DNA from: Haliea sp. | GTDB taxonomy: Bacteria; Pseudomonadota; Gammaproteobacteria; Pseudomonadales; Halieaceae | Direction: 5' to 3' | NCBI GenBank assembly: GCA_024642265.1 | Contig: JAHEBL010000003.1 | Span: forward strand, 28,407-92,406 | DNA: 64,000 bases | Part shown: positions 47,030-57,955 of the stretch, one piece after another | How the letters are laid out: the number at the start of each line of letters is the position of its first letter | Numbering within the stretch: the first letter of the stretch is position 1 | Program-made: the position numbers and the translations under genes | Notes under the pieces: model-generated | The model's input: the letters and a program-made list of their open reading frames with translations, nothing else | The model's database searches: none | What the model was told of the DNA's origin: nothing

Positions 47030-49741
47030 ATGGAGCGCAACTGGTACAACCGGTCTACGGAGGAACTGCTCGCGCAACTGCGAAGCGGCACCGCTGGACT
47101 GGGCGAGGATGAGGCCGCTGAGCGCCTGGCGCAATATGGCCTGAACGAACTGGAGTTTCGCAAGACACCGGCCTGGATGCGCCTGCTGCGCCAGTTTCAC
47201 GACCCCATGGTGATCATCCTGCTGGCCACCGCATGCGTCACCGGTATCTTGACCGCGCTGGGCAGCCATATGCTCCCCGACACCATCGTCATCGCCAGTG
47301 TCGTGGTGCTCAATGCCGTGCTCGGGTTCGTGCAGGAGGGCAAGGCCGAGGGTGCGCTGGATGCGTTGCGCAATATGATGGTGCAGGAATGCCTGGTGCT
47401 GCGCGATGGGGTACAACGACGCATTCCCGCGCGGCAACTGGTACCCGGAGATATCGTGGTGCTGGAAGGGGGCGACAAGATTCCGGCGGACGTACGCTTC
47501 ATCGAGGTCAGCAATATTCATGTCGACGAGTCCTCCCTGACCGGGGAGTCGGTGCCCGTACAAAAACAGACAGACACGCTGGAAGGCCACAACCTGGTGC
47601 CGGGAGACCAGAGGAACATGGGCTTCTCAGGCACTTTTCTCAGCCAGGGAACTGGCCGCGCCGTCGTGGTGGAAACGGGGCGCAACACCGTATTCGGGCA
47701 GATCGCCGATATGGTCAAGGCCGCTGACAAGGGGCTGACGCCACTGCAGCGGCAAATGAAGAAATTTGTCCAGACCCTGATCGTCGCCATCCTGATTGTC
47801 GGTGCCTTCAATTTCGGCTACGGGGTGTACCTGGGATATAACACTGCCTACAGCTTCCTGGGGGCGGTATCGCTGGTAGTGGCGGCTATTCCGGAGATGC
47901 TGCCGGCGCTGGTCACCTCCATCCTGGCCCTGTCCGGGGTAGTGATGGCGCATCGCAAGGCCCTGATCCGCAAACTCCCGGCAGCGGAGACACTGGGGGC
48001 CACCTCTGTTATCTGCTCGGACAAGACCGGTACCCTGACGGAAAACCGCATGACCGTCACCCGGGTCTGTGCCGGCGGCAGGACCTACGAGGTGAGCGGG
48101 ACCGGCTACGACATCCAGGGCCAGTTCCATTACGGGCAACGCACTGTCTCCCCCAGGGAGCAGCCCGCCCTGCTGCAACTGCTCAACTGCGGCTTCTATT
48201 GCAACAACGCGCACATCAGCGGTGTGGGCGGCACCGGCGACCCCACGGAGCTCGCACTGAGAATATCCGGGGCGAAGGCAGAGCTGGTGGTGGATGGCGT
48301 CCAGCGCCTGGTGGAAATACCTTTCGATTCGTCTGCGAAATACATGGCTGTGCTGGTCGAGACCGGGGGTAAACGACTGGTCCTGGTCAAGGGCGCCCCC
48401 GAGGTTCTTGTGCCCATGTGCAACACGGAACACGATGCCGCCGGACAACTGCAGCCCTTCAACAGCTCTGCTGCCCTGGCAACGGCCCGGCTGTTTGCCC
48501 GCGACGCGCTGCGCACCCTGGGCTTTGCGTTCAGGGAATTGCCGGCGGGTCACGACGGCCTCTGCCACGAGGACCTCACGGAGCTGTGCTTTGCAGGACT
48601 GCAGGGCATGATCGATCCGCCCAAGCAGTCGGCGATTGACGCTATTTCACAGTGCAAGCAGGCGGGCATCCGCACCGTCATGATCACTGGCGATCATCCC
48701 GACACCGCCCAGGCCGTGGCGCGCCAGCTGGGCATCAGCGCCGACACGGTGATGACCGGGGCGCAGCTCAGCGAACTGCATGAGGCGGGGCTGCGCGAGG
48801 TCACCGAGACGGTCTCGGTATTTGCCCGGGTCGCCCCGGAGCACAAGCAGGCGATTGCCCAGGCACTGCAGGCCAATGGCCACGTTGTGGCCATGACCGG
48901 CGACGGTGTCAATGACGCGCCGGCCCTCAAGGTCGCCGACATCGGTATCGCCATGGGCATCAGCGGCACGGAAGTGGCCAAGGAAGCGTCCGACATGGTG
49001 CTGGCAGATGACAATTTTGCCACTATCGTGGCGGCTGTTGAGGAGGGCCGGCACGCCTGGAACAACCTGCAAAAAGCCATCCTGTACACCCTCCCCACCA
49101 ATGCCGCCCAGGCCCTGCTGATCATGGGGGCCATCCTGCTGGCCGCCTTCGTACCGCTGTTCGCCACCCGCTTTGTACTGGAGCCCGTGCAAATCCTCTG
49201 GATCAACCTGCTCGATTCCGTTTTATTGACCATGCCGCTGATGATGGAACCAAAGGAGGCCGACCTGTTGCACAACCCGCCGCGCGAGCCCCGCGCCCGC
49301 ATCATCAATGCCCTGTTTTTGCAGCGCGTTGTGGTGATGGGGCTGGCGATTGCGCTGCCGGGGTTCCTGCTCTACTACCACTTGGGTGCCCCCGCGATGG
49401 CAGGTGGTGAGATTGTCGATGAACTGCTGCTGACCCAGGCCCAGACCGCTGCATTCTGGGGCATCCTGCTGGCGCACTTCGGCTATGTCGTCTCCGCCCG
49501 CTCGATCTACAGTTCGGCATTTACCCTGAATCCGTTTTCCAATCCCTGGCTGCTGGCCGGCATAACCCTGAGTATCGCCATCCGGTTTATTCCAACCCTG
49601 GTTCCCGAGGCCGCCGCCCTGTTTCGCACTGCCCCGTTTCCGGTCCACTGGTGGCCACTGATCCTGCTGTGTTTCCTGCCCAGTTTCATCGCCATAGAAA
49701 CTGACAAGGCCCTGCACAAATGGTGGGCAAAACCGCAGTGA
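47030..49741 (+). CDS. P-type cation ATPase (P2 type, PacL/MgtA-like)
   Basis: A 903-residue P-type ATPase. The cation-ATPase N domain opens the chain, the TGES motif ([13 protein letters not shown]) lies near residue 170, PEMLPALV in helix M4 near 290, the phosphorylated Asp in CSDKTGTLT near 330, KGAPEVL near 455, and [20 protein letters not shown] near 624. M6 reads [11 protein letters not shown], keeping the Asn and an Asp. PEGLP is PEMLP here, so ion specificity is uncertain; Ca2+ or another divalent cation is a guess. ATG starts 12 bases after malic enzyme. Confidence 0.88.
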   Translation: MERNWYNRSTEELLAQLRSGTAGLGEDEAAERLAQYGLNELEFRKTPAWMRLLRQFHDPMVIILLATACVTGILTALGSHMLPDTIVIASVVVLNAVLGFVQEGKAEGALDALRNMMVQECLVLRDGVQRRIPARQLVPGDIVVLEGGDKIPADVRFIEVSNIHVDESSLTGESVPVQKQTDTLEGHNLVPGDQRNMGFSGTFLSQGTGRAVVVETGRNTVFGQIADMVKAADKGLTPLQRQMKKFVQTLIVAILIVGAFNFGYGVYLGYNTAYSFLGAVSLVVAAIPEMLPALVTSILALSGVVMAHRKALIRKLPAAETLGATSVICSDKTGTLTENRMTVTRVCAGGRTYEVSGTGYDIQGQFHYGQRTVSPREQPALLQLLNCGFYCNNAHISGVGGTGDPTELALRISGAKAELVVDGVQRLVEIPFDSSAKYMAVLVETGGKRLVLVKGAPEVLVPMCNTEHDAAGQLQPFNSSAALATARLFARDALRTLGFAFRELPAGHDGLCHEDLTELCFAGLQGMIDPPKQSAIDAISQCKQAGIRTVMITGDHPDTAQAVARQLGISADTVMTGAQLSELHEAGLREVTETVSVFARVAPEHKQAIAQALQANGHVVAMTGDGVNDAPALKVADIGIAMGISGTEVAKEASDMVLADDNFATIVAAVEEGRHAWNNLQKAILYTLPTNAAQALLIMGAILLAAFVPLFATRFVLEPVQILWINLLDSVLLTMPLMMEPKEADLLHNPPREPRARIINALFLQRVVVMGLAIALPGFLLYYHLGAPAMAGGEIVDELLLTQAQTAAFWGILLAHFGYVVSARSIYSSAFTLNPFSNPWLLAGITLSIAIRFIPTLVPEAAALFRTAPFPVHWWPLILLCFLPSFIAIETDKALHKWWAKPQ

Positions 49742-49826
49742 TCTTCCATCGGCGGCCTATGATATAGTCTGCCGCCTGAGACCTGCGGCAGTTTCGCAGC
49801 GCCACCAGTAATGGGAGAAGATTCGC

Positions 49827-51347
49827 TTGAGAAAACTAGTTATCGGCCTGTTGACGATTGTGGTATTGCTCGCCTGTATACCGCTGGCCCTGATCGCCAC
49901 CGGCACTATCAACAGCGGCAGCGTGCGCATGATCCTGAATGTCATGACAGGTATGGGCGGCCCGCCTGCCACGGCAACTGACGTGAAACAGCGCTTCCAG
50001 CTGCCGCCGGGATTCAAGCTGGAGCTGTATGCTGCCGATTTACCCAAGGCGCGCTTCCTGCGCTTTACGCCCGGCGGCGACCTGCTGCTGAGCCGGCCCC
50101 ACTCGGGCGACATTGTCCTGCTGCGCCACGACGCCAATGGCGACGGCCAGCCGGACGCGGTTATGACTCTGATTGACGGCCTCAAGCGACCGTTCGGTAT
50201 GGACTTCATCGGGGACACGCTCTACATCGCCGAATCAAACCGCATCGGCAAGGTGGCTTTCGACAGCGCCAGAGGAAAGCTGGCCGGCAAATATAAACCG
50301 GTCGTGGAAGGCTTTACCGATGAGGGCAACCACTGGAGCAAGACCCTGCGGGTCGGCCCTGACGGGTTGCTCTACCTCGCCCAGGGTTCCACCTGCAACG
50401 TCTGCGTGGAAGAAGACGAACGGCGTGCCACCATGATGCGCTTCCAGCCCGATGGCAGCGGCGCCGAAATATTCGCCACCGGCCTGCGCAACAGTGTCGG
50501 TTTCGACTGGGCGCCCTGGGATGGCGGGCTGTACGCCACCGACAACGGTCGCGACCTGCTGGGAGACGACTTCCCTCCCTGCGAGCTGAACCTGGTGGAA
50601 CAGGGTCGCTTTTACGGCTGGCCCTACTACAACGGCGCCAATTTGCCCGATCCGGACATGGGGAGCGATCCGCTGGCCAAGCAACATGAACCGACCGCCC
50701 CGGTCCACGGTTTTCGTGCCCACAATGCACCGCTGGGCATGACGTTTATCGATAGCAGCAATTGGCCCCGCGGCTACGAACGCGCCGCCCTGGTTGCACT
50801 GCACGGCTCCTGGAACCGCAGCACACCGGACGGCTACAAGGTTGTGTCCCTGCATTGGACCGACAATGGCATCGAGGAACGGGACTTCCTCACCGGCTTC
50901 AACCAGGACGGTGACATCGCCGGACGGCCCGTCGACGTGGCACAGGGACCGGACGGCGCCATCTATATCTCGGATGATTACGCCGGCGCGATCTACCGTG
51001 TCAGCTATGGCGACAAGGGCCAGAACTGGCAGCAGTCAATGGAGACCGTCGCCCCCGTGAGCCGACTGGATGCCGAGACACCCGCGTGGCTGGCTGAAGC
51101 CGACCTGCCTGAGATGGCCGAGCGCGGCGCGCAACTGTATTTTTACTACGATTGCGCCGGCTGCCACGAAGCGGGTGAAAATCCCAAGACATTGGCCGGG
51201 CTGGCTAACCGGCTGGGCTATAATGCAATAATCGATGTGCTCAAGTCGCCCCAGGCGCCCATGCCTATCTTTCCCCTGAGCGATGTCGAGCGACGCGAAC
51301 TGGCGGTTTACCTGCTATACGGGGGCGGCGCGGAGAGAACACACTAG
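49827..51347 (+). CDS. PQQ-type sugar dehydrogenase fused to cytochrome c
   Basis: A 506-residue exported or membrane-anchored enzyme. An N-terminal membrane segment (about residues 4-25) is followed by a six-bladed propeller of the glucose/sorbosone dehydrogenase family: RFTPGGDLLLSRP, PFGMDFIGDTLYIAESN, ALHGSWNRS and VDVAQGPDGAIYISDDYAGAIYRV. The C-terminus adds a cytochrome c domain with CAGCH near residue 443 and a distal Met in APMPIFP. Electrons would go to the respiratory chain. TTG start with GGGAGAAG. It ends three bases before the phosphatidyltransferase gene and seems to head a four-gene operon. Confidence 0.85.
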   Translation: MRKLVIGLLTIVVLLACIPLALIATGTINSGSVRMILNVMTGMGGPPATATDVKQRFQLPPGFKLELYAADLPKARFLRFTPGGDLLLSRPHSGDIVLLRHDANGDGQPDAVMTLIDGLKRPFGMDFIGDTLYIAESNRIGKVAFDSARGKLAGKYKPVVEGFTDEGNHWSKTLRVGPDGLLYLAQGSTCNVCVEEDERRATMMRFQPDGSGAEIFATGLRNSVGFDWAPWDGGLYATDNGRDLLGDDFPPCELNLVEQGRFYGWPYYNGANLPDPDMGSDPLAKQHEPTAPVHGFRAHNAPLGMTFIDSSNWPRGYERAALVALHGSWNRSTPDGYKVVSLHWTDNGIEERDFLTGFNQDGDIAGRPVDVAQGPDGAIYISDDYAGAIYRVSYGDKGQNWQQSMETVAPVSRLDAETPAWLAEADLPEMAERGAQLYFYYDCAGCHEAGENPKTLAGLANRLGYNAIIDVLKSPQAPMPIFPLSDVERRELAVYLLYGGGAERTH

Positions 51348-51350
51348 CCG

Positions 51351-51905
51351 ATGCTGCAGCACCTGCCCAATGCACTGACTTTCTCCCGGTTGCTACTGGC
51401 TGGGCCCCTGGGCTATTTCATCCTGCACCAGAATTATGAGTGGGCCCTTGCCACAGGCCTGCTGGCAGGACTGACCGATGCCCTGGACGGGTTTCTGGCG
51501 CGACGCCTGGGCGCCCTGTCCAGGCTGGGCGCCGCCCTGGATCCCGTCGCGGACAAGATACTTATCACCGTGGCTTTTATCTGCTTCGCCATCACCGGCC
51601 TGATTCCCTGGTACCTGGCGCTGGCGGTTATCATCCGCGACCTGGTGATCGTACTGGGCGCAGCGTGCTATCACTGGCTGGTAGGTGCGTTTGAGTTTTC
51701 AGCAACTCCACTGAGCAAAGCCAATATGTTTATCCAGATCTGCTTCTGTGTGCTGGTGCTGGCCGCACAGATCGCCGGGTGGATACCGGAGCTCGCCATT
51801 ACCGGCGGCGCCATGGCGGTGCTGTTTATCGCCGGCGCCAGCGGCAGTGACTACGTTTTCAAATGGTCGGCCAAAGCCATACAGCAACGCCGGGACAAGC
51901 AATAG
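51351..51905 (+). CDS. CDP-alcohol phosphatidyltransferase
   Basis: A 184-residue membrane enzyme carrying the complete family motif DG-x2-AR-x8-G-x3-D-x3-D (from DGFLARR near residue 47 to DPVADK near 68), which binds CDP-alcohol and Mg2+. Size fits PgsA or similar phosphatidylglycerophosphate or cardiolipin synthase-type enzymes. It has about five membrane segments. The start lies three bases after the PQQ-type dehydrogenase and the gene precedes an EEP-family gene by 35 bases. It is not the usual uvrC-linked pgsA context, so it may be a second copy. Confidence 0.82.
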   Translation: MLQHLPNALTFSRLLLAGPLGYFILHQNYEWALATGLLAGLTDALDGFLARRLGALSRLGAALDPVADKILITVAFICFAITGLIPWYLALAVIIRDLVIVLGAACYHWLVGAFEFSATPLSKANMFIQICFCVLVLAAQIAGWIPELAITGGAMAVLFIAGASGSDYVFKWSAKAIQQRRDKQ

Positions 51906-51940
51906 CCCGCTGCTTACGCCGACAGCAACAAAGGATTTCC

Positions 51941-52696
51941 GTGAGTAACAAGATACACGTACTGACCTACAACATTCACAAGGGGTATTGCACCGGCAAC
52001 CGTCGCTTCGTGCTCGACTCCATGCGTGATCGCATCGACGAGGCGGGGGCCGATGTGGTGTTCCTGCAGGAGATACACGGCACAGCCCTCAAGAGTGACG
52101 CCAAGCGTCGCCGTTTTTCCTACCCGGACCAACCGCATTTCGAATACCTGGCCGACCAGAGCTGGCCGCACTACGCCTACGGCCGCAATGCCATCTACCG
52201 CAAGGGCGACCACGGCAACGCCATCCTGAGCATGTACCCCTTCGCCAGCTGGGAAAACATCGACGTCTCAATATTCAAACGCTCCAGCCGCAGCATCCTG
52301 CACGGCATCATCGAAATTCCCGGGCGTTCCGTTCGACTGCACACACTATGTGTGCACCTGGGCCTGCTGGAAAGGGAACGACGCGAGCAGTTCCAGGCCC
52401 TTACCGACCGTATCAGCCAGCACGTGCCGCAGGATGAGCCGATGATTATCGCGGGCGACTTCAACGACTGGCGCCGCAGAGCGGAGCGTCACCTGCACCA
52501 GGACCTTGGACTGGAGGAATTATTCGTGCAGATGCAGGGCCGCCACGCGCGCACCTTTCCCGTCTGGGCGCCGCTGCTGCCGGTGGATCGCATATACTAC
52601 CGGGGACTCAAGCCCCACGCCTGCCAGCGCCTGTGCAAGGGCCCGTGGCGGGACCTGTCCGATCACGCGGCACTATATGGAGTGTTCAGCTTATGA
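51941..52696 (+). CDS. Endonuclease/exonuclease/phosphatase family protein (YbhP-like)
   Basis: A 251-residue EEP-fold metal-dependent hydrolase with TYNIHKGYCTGNRRFVLD at the N-terminus, VVFLQEIHG near residue 35, GDFNDWRRR near 170 and SDHAALYGVF at the C-terminus; these supply the Asn, Glu, Asp and His of the family. E. coli YbhP, beside cardiolipin synthase ClsB, is similar, and context here is also phospholipid genes, so a phosphodiesterase acting on lipids is possible. GTG start with AAAGGA six bases upstream. Its stop overlaps the next ATG (ATGA). Confidence 0.82.
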   Translation: MSNKIHVLTYNIHKGYCTGNRRFVLDSMRDRIDEAGADVVFLQEIHGTALKSDAKRRRFSYPDQPHFEYLADQSWPHYAYGRNAIYRKGDHGNAILSMYPFASWENIDVSIFKRSSRSILHGIIEIPGRSVRLHTLCVHLGLLERERREQFQALTDRISQHVPQDEPMIIAGDFNDWRRRAERHLHQDLGLEELFVQMQGRHARTFPVWAPLLPVDRIYYRGLKPHACQRLCKGPWRDLSDHAALYGVFSL

Positions 52697-54525
52697 TGCC
52701 CACGACCGGCGCAGCCGACTTGCTGCAGGACCCGGCTTTTGTCGCCGAATTACAGCGGGCTGCGCAGGCCAGCGGCAAAACCCCGGAACAGGCGCAAAAG
52801 TACGCCCGCAAATGCCTGCACGAAATCGAGGCCACACCCAGGGAGTCGTGGCTCAGGCCGGCGGCGAAAATGGCGCGCTTTATCTACACCCGCAGCTACG
52901 AGCGGGAGCTGGACATCAACCGCGAAGCGCTGGATGAACTGCGCGAATACTCAAAAGATCACCTGCTGCTGTTCCTCTGGTCGCACAAGTCCCACATGGA
53001 CAGCTTCGTTTTCCTGCTCTCCCTTTACGAGAACAAGTTCCGGCCGCTGCCCCTGATTTTCGCCGGCATCAATATGAACTTCCTCGGCTTCGGCAGTCTG
53101 GCCCGCCGGGTGGGTGCCATTTTCCTGCGCCGCACCTTCCAGGAAGATCCCATCTACAAACTGGTCTTTCGCAGCTATATCGATTACCTGATACGCAACA
53201 AGATGCCACTGTCCTGGTCCATCGAAGGCACCCGCTCCCGCACCGGCAAGCTGTCGCCGCCGAAACTGGGCATCCTCAACTGGGTGGTGGAATCCTGCCA
53301 GAAGGAACAGGTCAAAAAGGTCCTGCTGGTGCCCGTATCAATCGCCTTCGACCGCATCGCGGAGATCGACGACTACGTCGCTATCCAGCGCGGCGAACCC
53401 AAGCGCAAGGAATCCCTGGGCTGGTTTTTCAATTACATTTTCGGCATGAAGCAGCCCTACGGCAAAGTGTACGTGCGCTTCGCCAAGCCCCTGGCGCTGG
53501 GCGAAACCACGACCCTGTCGGAGGACATGACCGGCGGCGAGGGGCCCGATGGCGGGGTGGTGACCCGAATGGGGTTCGAAGTGTGTTCACGCATCGAGCA
53601 GATCACGCCTATCAAATCCGCCGACGTGCTCACCATGGTGCTGCTGGGCGCCAACGGACGCGCCCTCACAGCCACCGAGATTCACGCACAGGCTGGGGAT
53701 ATCGCCACCCTCGTGCGCGAGCGCGGCCTGCCGGCGGCCTCCGGGTTCAGCCTGGAAGACGAGGAACAGGTGCGGGCCGCAGTGCTGGCACTGCAGCGCT
53801 CGGGGCTGATCCGTTGCTTCGACAAGGCCAATGCCCCGGTGTACTACATTCCGGGGGCCAAGAAGCTGGCCGCAGCGTACTACCGCAACACTATCACCCA
53901 CTACTTCCTGAGCGCCGCCCTGGCGGAAATCGGCCTGGCCAGTTGCGCCCTGGGGATCGATGCGCCCAACGCCGGGCTGCTGGAGCGCAACGTACTCAGC
54001 CTGCGTGACCTCTACAAGTTTGAATTTTTCTATAAGCCCACGCAGGAGTTCCTGCAGGAAGTGCAGCTGGAAGCGGACCAGCGCTACCCCAACTGGGCCA
54101 GCGGGGAAAACTCGCTGCAAAAACTGCTGCGGGAACGCCCTCCCCGCTTTGGCCACGCCATCCTGCGCTCGATCTCGGAGTCCTACCTGATCATTGCCGT
54201 GTCGCTGCTGGAGCTGGGCGCCCAGCCAGTGCTGGAGCGCAAGAAATTCATCAGCCGGCTGATGGCGCAGGGCGAGCAAATGCTGCTGCGCCGCACCATC
54301 AGTTGTGAGTCCTCGGTCTCCCAGGACCTGTTCTCCACCGGCTTGCGGCTGGTGGAACACCTGGACCTGCTCACCGGTGGCGCCGACCTCGTGGCGCGCC
54401 GCGAGGCCTATGCCCAGCGGGTCGTCAGCGCACTGTCCGCCATCAACCTGTTACAGCGCTCCTATGATGCAGCCTGGTTTTCCAAGCTGTCCGCGGGCAA
54501 GGTCTCCAACCTGTTGGGCCCCTAG
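52693..54525 (+). CDS. Glycerol-3-phosphate acyltransferase (PlsB-like)
   Basis: A 610-residue acyltransferase. The PlsC/PlsB block has SHKSHMDSFVF near residue 96 (HX4D catalytic motif) and IEGTRSRTGKLSPPKLGIL near 176 (substrate-binding FxEGTRSR). It is shorter than E. coli PlsB (807), missing N-terminal sequence. It probably puts an acyl group on glycerol-3-phosphate or a similar acceptor. Coupled by ATGA to the EEP gene and followed by an acyl-CoA synthetase gene, it belongs to a lipid group. An ATG three bases on is an alternative start. Confidence 0.86.
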   Translation: MMPTTGAADLLQDPAFVAELQRAAQASGKTPEQAQKYARKCLHEIEATPRESWLRPAAKMARFIYTRSYERELDINREALDELREYSKDHLLLFLWSHKSHMDSFVFLLSLYENKFRPLPLIFAGINMNFLGFGSLARRVGAIFLRRTFQEDPIYKLVFRSYIDYLIRNKMPLSWSIEGTRSRTGKLSPPKLGILNWVVESCQKEQVKKVLLVPVSIAFDRIAEIDDYVAIQRGEPKRKESLGWFFNYIFGMKQPYGKVYVRFAKPLALGETTTLSEDMTGGEGPDGGVVTRMGFEVCSRIEQITPIKSADVLTMVLLGANGRALTATEIHAQAGDIATLVRERGLPAASGFSLEDEEQVRAAVLALQRSGLIRCFDKANAPVYYIPGAKKLAAAYYRNTITHYFLSAALAEIGLASCALGIDAPNAGLLERNVLSLRDLYKFEFFYKPTQEFLQEVQLEADQRYPNWASGENSLQKLLRERPPRFGHAILRSISESYLIIAVSLLELGAQPVLERKKFISRLMAQGEQMLLRRTISCESSVSQDLFSTGLRLVEHLDLLTGGADLVARREAYAQRVVSALSAINLLQRSYDAAWFSKLSAGKVSNLLGP

Positions 54526-54640
54526 CGTGCAGCGCACACACTACCCGGTCGGAGGGCACCCGACAGTTCGCCCGTCTTGCCGCCCGCTGACGTAGAGGCT
54601 ATCGTGCCACTTTTAAACTGACCCATTACGGAAAATAATA

Positions 54641-56449
54641 ATGCGCATCAAACAAGTCGCCGACACCCTGGCCGAGGTGCCCTCCCTGCTGAGCCTCGCG
54701 CGGGAAATTAAACCGCGCCCCATGTCTACCCGTGATTGTTTCGGGGCCCGGGTCGAGGCCACCGCCGACAAATACCCCGAGCACACGGCGATTATTTTTG
54801 AGGGCCGGGAACTCACCTGGCGCGAATTCAACGAGGAGGCCAACCGCTATGCCGGTGCCCTGCGCGGCGCGGGCCTGAAACGCGGTGATACCGTCAGCCT
54901 GATGCTGGAAAACCGCATCGAGTACCTGGCCATCCTGGTTGCCCTGAACAAGCTGGGTGCGACTGCCGCGTTGATCAACACCAACCTCACGGGTGCGCCA
55001 CTCGTTCACTGCATACAAATCACGGATTCAAGCATGATCGTGTTCGGCGAAGAGCGCCTGGATGCGATAGCCGCCGTACGCAAGGATCCAGCGCTGCAGG
55101 GTGTCGCCGGTTACCTGTTCGTGCCCGATGCCGGTGAACTGGCGTGCCCGGCATGGGCGTCAGACCTCGTCGAGCAAGCGGCGGATGAAGACTATGGCAA
55201 CCCAGCCGACACCGCCCGCATGACCCTGGGCGATACCGCCCTGTACATATTCACCTCCGGCACCACCGGGTTGCCGAAAGCCGCCGTCCTGTCCAATCGG
55301 CGCTACCTGCTGACGGCGGCGTCCTCCTCCAAGGCCGGACTGCGCTGCGACGTCAACGACTGCATTTACCTTTGCCTCCCGCTATACCACGGCACAGGCC
55401 TGTTCCTTGGTGTAGGGGCTGCCTTTTGCACCGGGGCGAGCATGTTTATCCGGCGCAAGTTTTCCGCCAGTAACTTTCTCCCGGAGGTGCGGGAGCATGG
55501 CGCCACCTGCTTTATATATATCGGCGAGCTGTGTCGCTACCTGTTGAATACGCCACGCAAGGCTGATGATTACAAAAACCCCCTGGCAACAATAATGGGC
55601 AACGGCCTGCGGCCGGACGTGTGGCACGAATTCAAGGAGCGTTTTGGTATCAGCCGCATCTCCGAATTCTACGGCTCCAGTGAGGGCAACGTGGCCTTTC
55701 TCAACTTTCTCAACAAGGACTGTACCGTTGGCGCCACCACCTTGCCGATCGCGCTGGTGCAGTACGACGTGGACGCGGACGAGATCGTGCGCGACAGGCG
55801 GGGGCACTGCATCAAGGTCGCGTCGGGCGAGCCCGGCCTGCTGCTGGGTAAAATCACGCCAATGACCAGCTTCGAGGGTTATACCAGCAAAGAGGCCACG
55901 GAAAAAAAGATTTTGCGTAATGTCTTCAAACGGGGAGACGCCTGGTTCAATACCGGGGACCTGCTCAAAACCGTGGACGTAGGCTTTGCAATGGGTTTAG
56001 CGCACTACCAGTTTGTCGACCGGGTGGGCGACACCTTCCGCTGGAAATCGGAAAACGTCTCCACCAACGAAGTGGGAGAGATCATCAACGGCCATCCGCA
56101 GATCGCCTTTTGCAACGTCTACGGTGTGGAGATACCCGGCGCCGACGGCCGCGCCGGCATGGCGGCGCTGGCGCTCGCCGAGGGCGTGCAGGACCTGGAT
56201 CTGGCCAGTTTCTCGGCCCATGTCTGCAACAGTCTTCCCGCTTATGCCCGGCCGATTTTCCTGCGCATACAGCGTGAACTGGACACCACCGGCACCTTCA
56301 AGCTGGTCAAGGGAGAGTTGCGCAAGGAGGCTTACGACCTGCAACTGGTGAAGGATGCGGTCTATGTCATGAAGCCGGGTTCCAGCCGTTACGAACGGCT
56401 GGAACCGGCATTCGCCGCGGAAATCAGCAGCGGCAGGGGCGGATACTAG
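54641..56449 (+). CDS. Long-chain acyl-CoA synthetase (FadD6/FATP type)
   Basis: A 602-residue ANL-family enzyme that activates fatty acids with ATP and CoA. ATP loop YIFTSGTTGLPKAAV near residue 206, EFYGSSEGN near 345, NTGDLL near 437 and DRVGDTFRWKSENVSTNEV near 456 fit the very-long-chain FATP/FadD6 subgroup. It probably feeds acyl-CoA to the PlsB-like enzyme or to the fatty acyl-CoA reductase coded nearby. It begins 115 bases after the acyltransferase gene. It abuts the convergent rhlE gene with no base between their stop codons. Confidence 0.9.
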   Translation: MRIKQVADTLAEVPSLLSLAREIKPRPMSTRDCFGARVEATADKYPEHTAIIFEGRELTWREFNEEANRYAGALRGAGLKRGDTVSLMLENRIEYLAILVALNKLGATAALINTNLTGAPLVHCIQITDSSMIVFGEERLDAIAAVRKDPALQGVAGYLFVPDAGELACPAWASDLVEQAADEDYGNPADTARMTLGDTALYIFTSGTTGLPKAAVLSNRRYLLTAASSSKAGLRCDVNDCIYLCLPLYHGTGLFLGVGAAFCTGASMFIRRKFSASNFLPEVREHGATCFIYIGELCRYLLNTPRKADDYKNPLATIMGNGLRPDVWHEFKERFGISRISEFYGSSEGNVAFLNFLNKDCTVGATTLPIALVQYDVDADEIVRDRRGHCIKVASGEPGLLLGKITPMTSFEGYTSKEATEKKILRNVFKRGDAWFNTGDLLKTVDVGFAMGLAHYQFVDRVGDTFRWKSENVSTNEVGEIINGHPQIAFCNVYGVEIPGADGRAGMAALALAEGVQDLDLASFSAHVCNSLPAYARPIFLRIQRELDTTGTFKLVKGELRKEAYDLQLVKDAVYVMKPGSSRYERLEPAFAAEISSGRGGY

Positions 56450-57778
56450 CTAACGGGTATTGCCACCCAGTGACGGACGCACACTGCGCCTGCCCGGTCG
56501 CCGGTTGCGTTGCTGGGGCCGGTTGTGGCCCTCGCTGCCGCGGCCGCGGGAGGTGTGCTGGCCTTCAGCGGCCCTCTTGTGCTGCTGCTGCCCGGCCCGG
56601 CCATGTACCTGTGGCTTGCGCAATGGAGCGCTGGGAGGCACTTCATGGTCAGGCTCGAAACCATCGACATACTCGCGGGGCAGATGCCGCTGGATGACCT
56701 GCTGAATATCGTTCAACTGCTTGATCTCATCCGCACTCACCAGTGAATAGGCCTTGCCCGCGGCACCCGCCCGACCGGTGCGACCAATGCGGTGCACGTA
56801 ATCCTCCGGGACATTCGGCAGGTCGAAGTTGACCACCTGGGGCAGCTGGGCGATGTCCAGGCCACGGGCCGCGATATCCGTTGCCACCAGCACGCGGATC
56901 TTGCCCGCCTTGAACCCGGCCAGGGCCTTGGTGCGCGCGGCCTGGCTTTTGTTGCCGTGAATCGCCGCCGCATTGATACCGGCTTTTTCGAGTTGCTGGG
57001 CGAGCTTGTTGGCGCCGTGCTTGGTCCTGCTGAATACCAGCACCTGCTGCCAGTCCTTCTCCACCACCAGTTGTCGCAATACCGCTGACTTGTCTTTCTT
57101 GTCCACCGGATATACCCATTGCTCCACTCGCTCGGCAGTGGTATTGGGCGGCGAAACCTCCACTTCCACAGGCTCGTGGAGAATGGTTTTCGTCAGCTGC
57201 CTTATCTCGTTGGCGAAGGTGGCGGAGAACAACAGGTTCTGGCGACGGGCCGGCAGCAGTTTGAGAATACGGCGTATATCGTGGATAAAACCCATGTCCA
57301 GCATACGATCCGCTTCATCGAGCACCAGGATTTCCAGTTCGTTGAAGCGCACCTCACCCTGCTGGTGCAGGTCGAGCAGGCGTCCCGGGGTAGCGATGAG
57401 GATATCCAGTCCCTTGCGCAACGCGGTGATCTGCGGGTTGATCTTGACCCCGCCGAACACCACCGCTGATTTGAGCGGCAAATGCTTGCCGTAGGTCGCC
57501 ACGCTGTCCGCCACCTGGGCGGCGAGTTCACGGGTCGGGGTGATGATAAGCGCCCTTATACGATGCGGATGCGAGGGGGCCGTTGCGCTCAGCAACTGCA
57601 GGATCGGCAGGACAAAACCCGCGGTTTTGCCGGTGCCCGTCTGGGCCGCGGCCATAATATCGCGACCGGATAGCACTGCGGGAATTGCCTGTACCTGGAT
57701 TGGGGAGGGCTCGGTATAGCCCTTTTCTTTTACTGCACGCAGCAGGGGCGCGGACAGGCCGAGCTCGTCGAATGTCAT
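56450..57778 (-). CDS. rhlE: DEAD-box RNA helicase RhlE
   Basis: A 442-residue RNA helicase. Q motif ([23 protein letters not shown]), [33 protein letters not shown] and [10 protein letters not shown] are all present. After residue about 375 the tail is basic and rich in Arg, Gly and Gln ([22 protein letters not shown]), as in RhlE, for RNA binding. It unwinds RNA during ribosome assembly and cold growth. ATG start; 257 bases upstream separate it from the fatty acyl reductase end, with a 12-bp imperfect inverted repeat in that gap. Confidence 0.93.
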   Translation of the reverse strand: MTFDELGLSAPLLRAVKEKGYTEPSPIQVQAIPAVLSGRDIMAAAQTGTGKTAGFVLPILQLLSATAPSHPHRIRALIITPTRELAAQVADSVATYGKHLPLKSAVVFGGVKINPQITALRKGLDILIATPGRLLDLHQQGEVRFNELEILVLDEADRMLDMGFIHDIRRILKLLPARRQNLLFSATFANEIRQLTKTILHEPVEVEVSPPNTTAERVEQWVYPVDKKDKSAVLRQLVVEKDWQQVLVFSRTKHGANKLAQQLEKAGINAAAIHGNKSQAARTKALAGFKAGKIRVLVATDIAARGLDIAQLPQVVNFDLPNVPEDYVHRIGRTGRAGAAGKAYSLVSADEIKQLNDIQQVIQRHLPREYVDGFEPDHEVPPSAPLRKPQVHGRAGQQQHKRAAEGQHTSRGRGSEGHNRPQQRNRRPGRRSVRPSLGGNTR

Positions 57779-57955
57779 GGTAGATCTCTTGCCTTGCTAA
57801 TTGATGCGAGTGCGCAAAAGCGATACAGGCGCAAACGGGGTGCGGATGCTACTCCATACCAGCTGTAATTAAAATGGCTGTTGGCGGGATGGCACCGACC
57901 GGGTCGGCCGCATAAATTCGGCCCAGCCCGCCCGAAGGGGTATCAACCACAACCC

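Noticed and set aside
49751..49776. GGCGGC/GCCGCC inverted repeat before the PQQ-type dehydrogenase
   Set aside because: Arms are only six bases of low-complexity GC with a 14-base spacer; likely chance in this GC-rich DNA.
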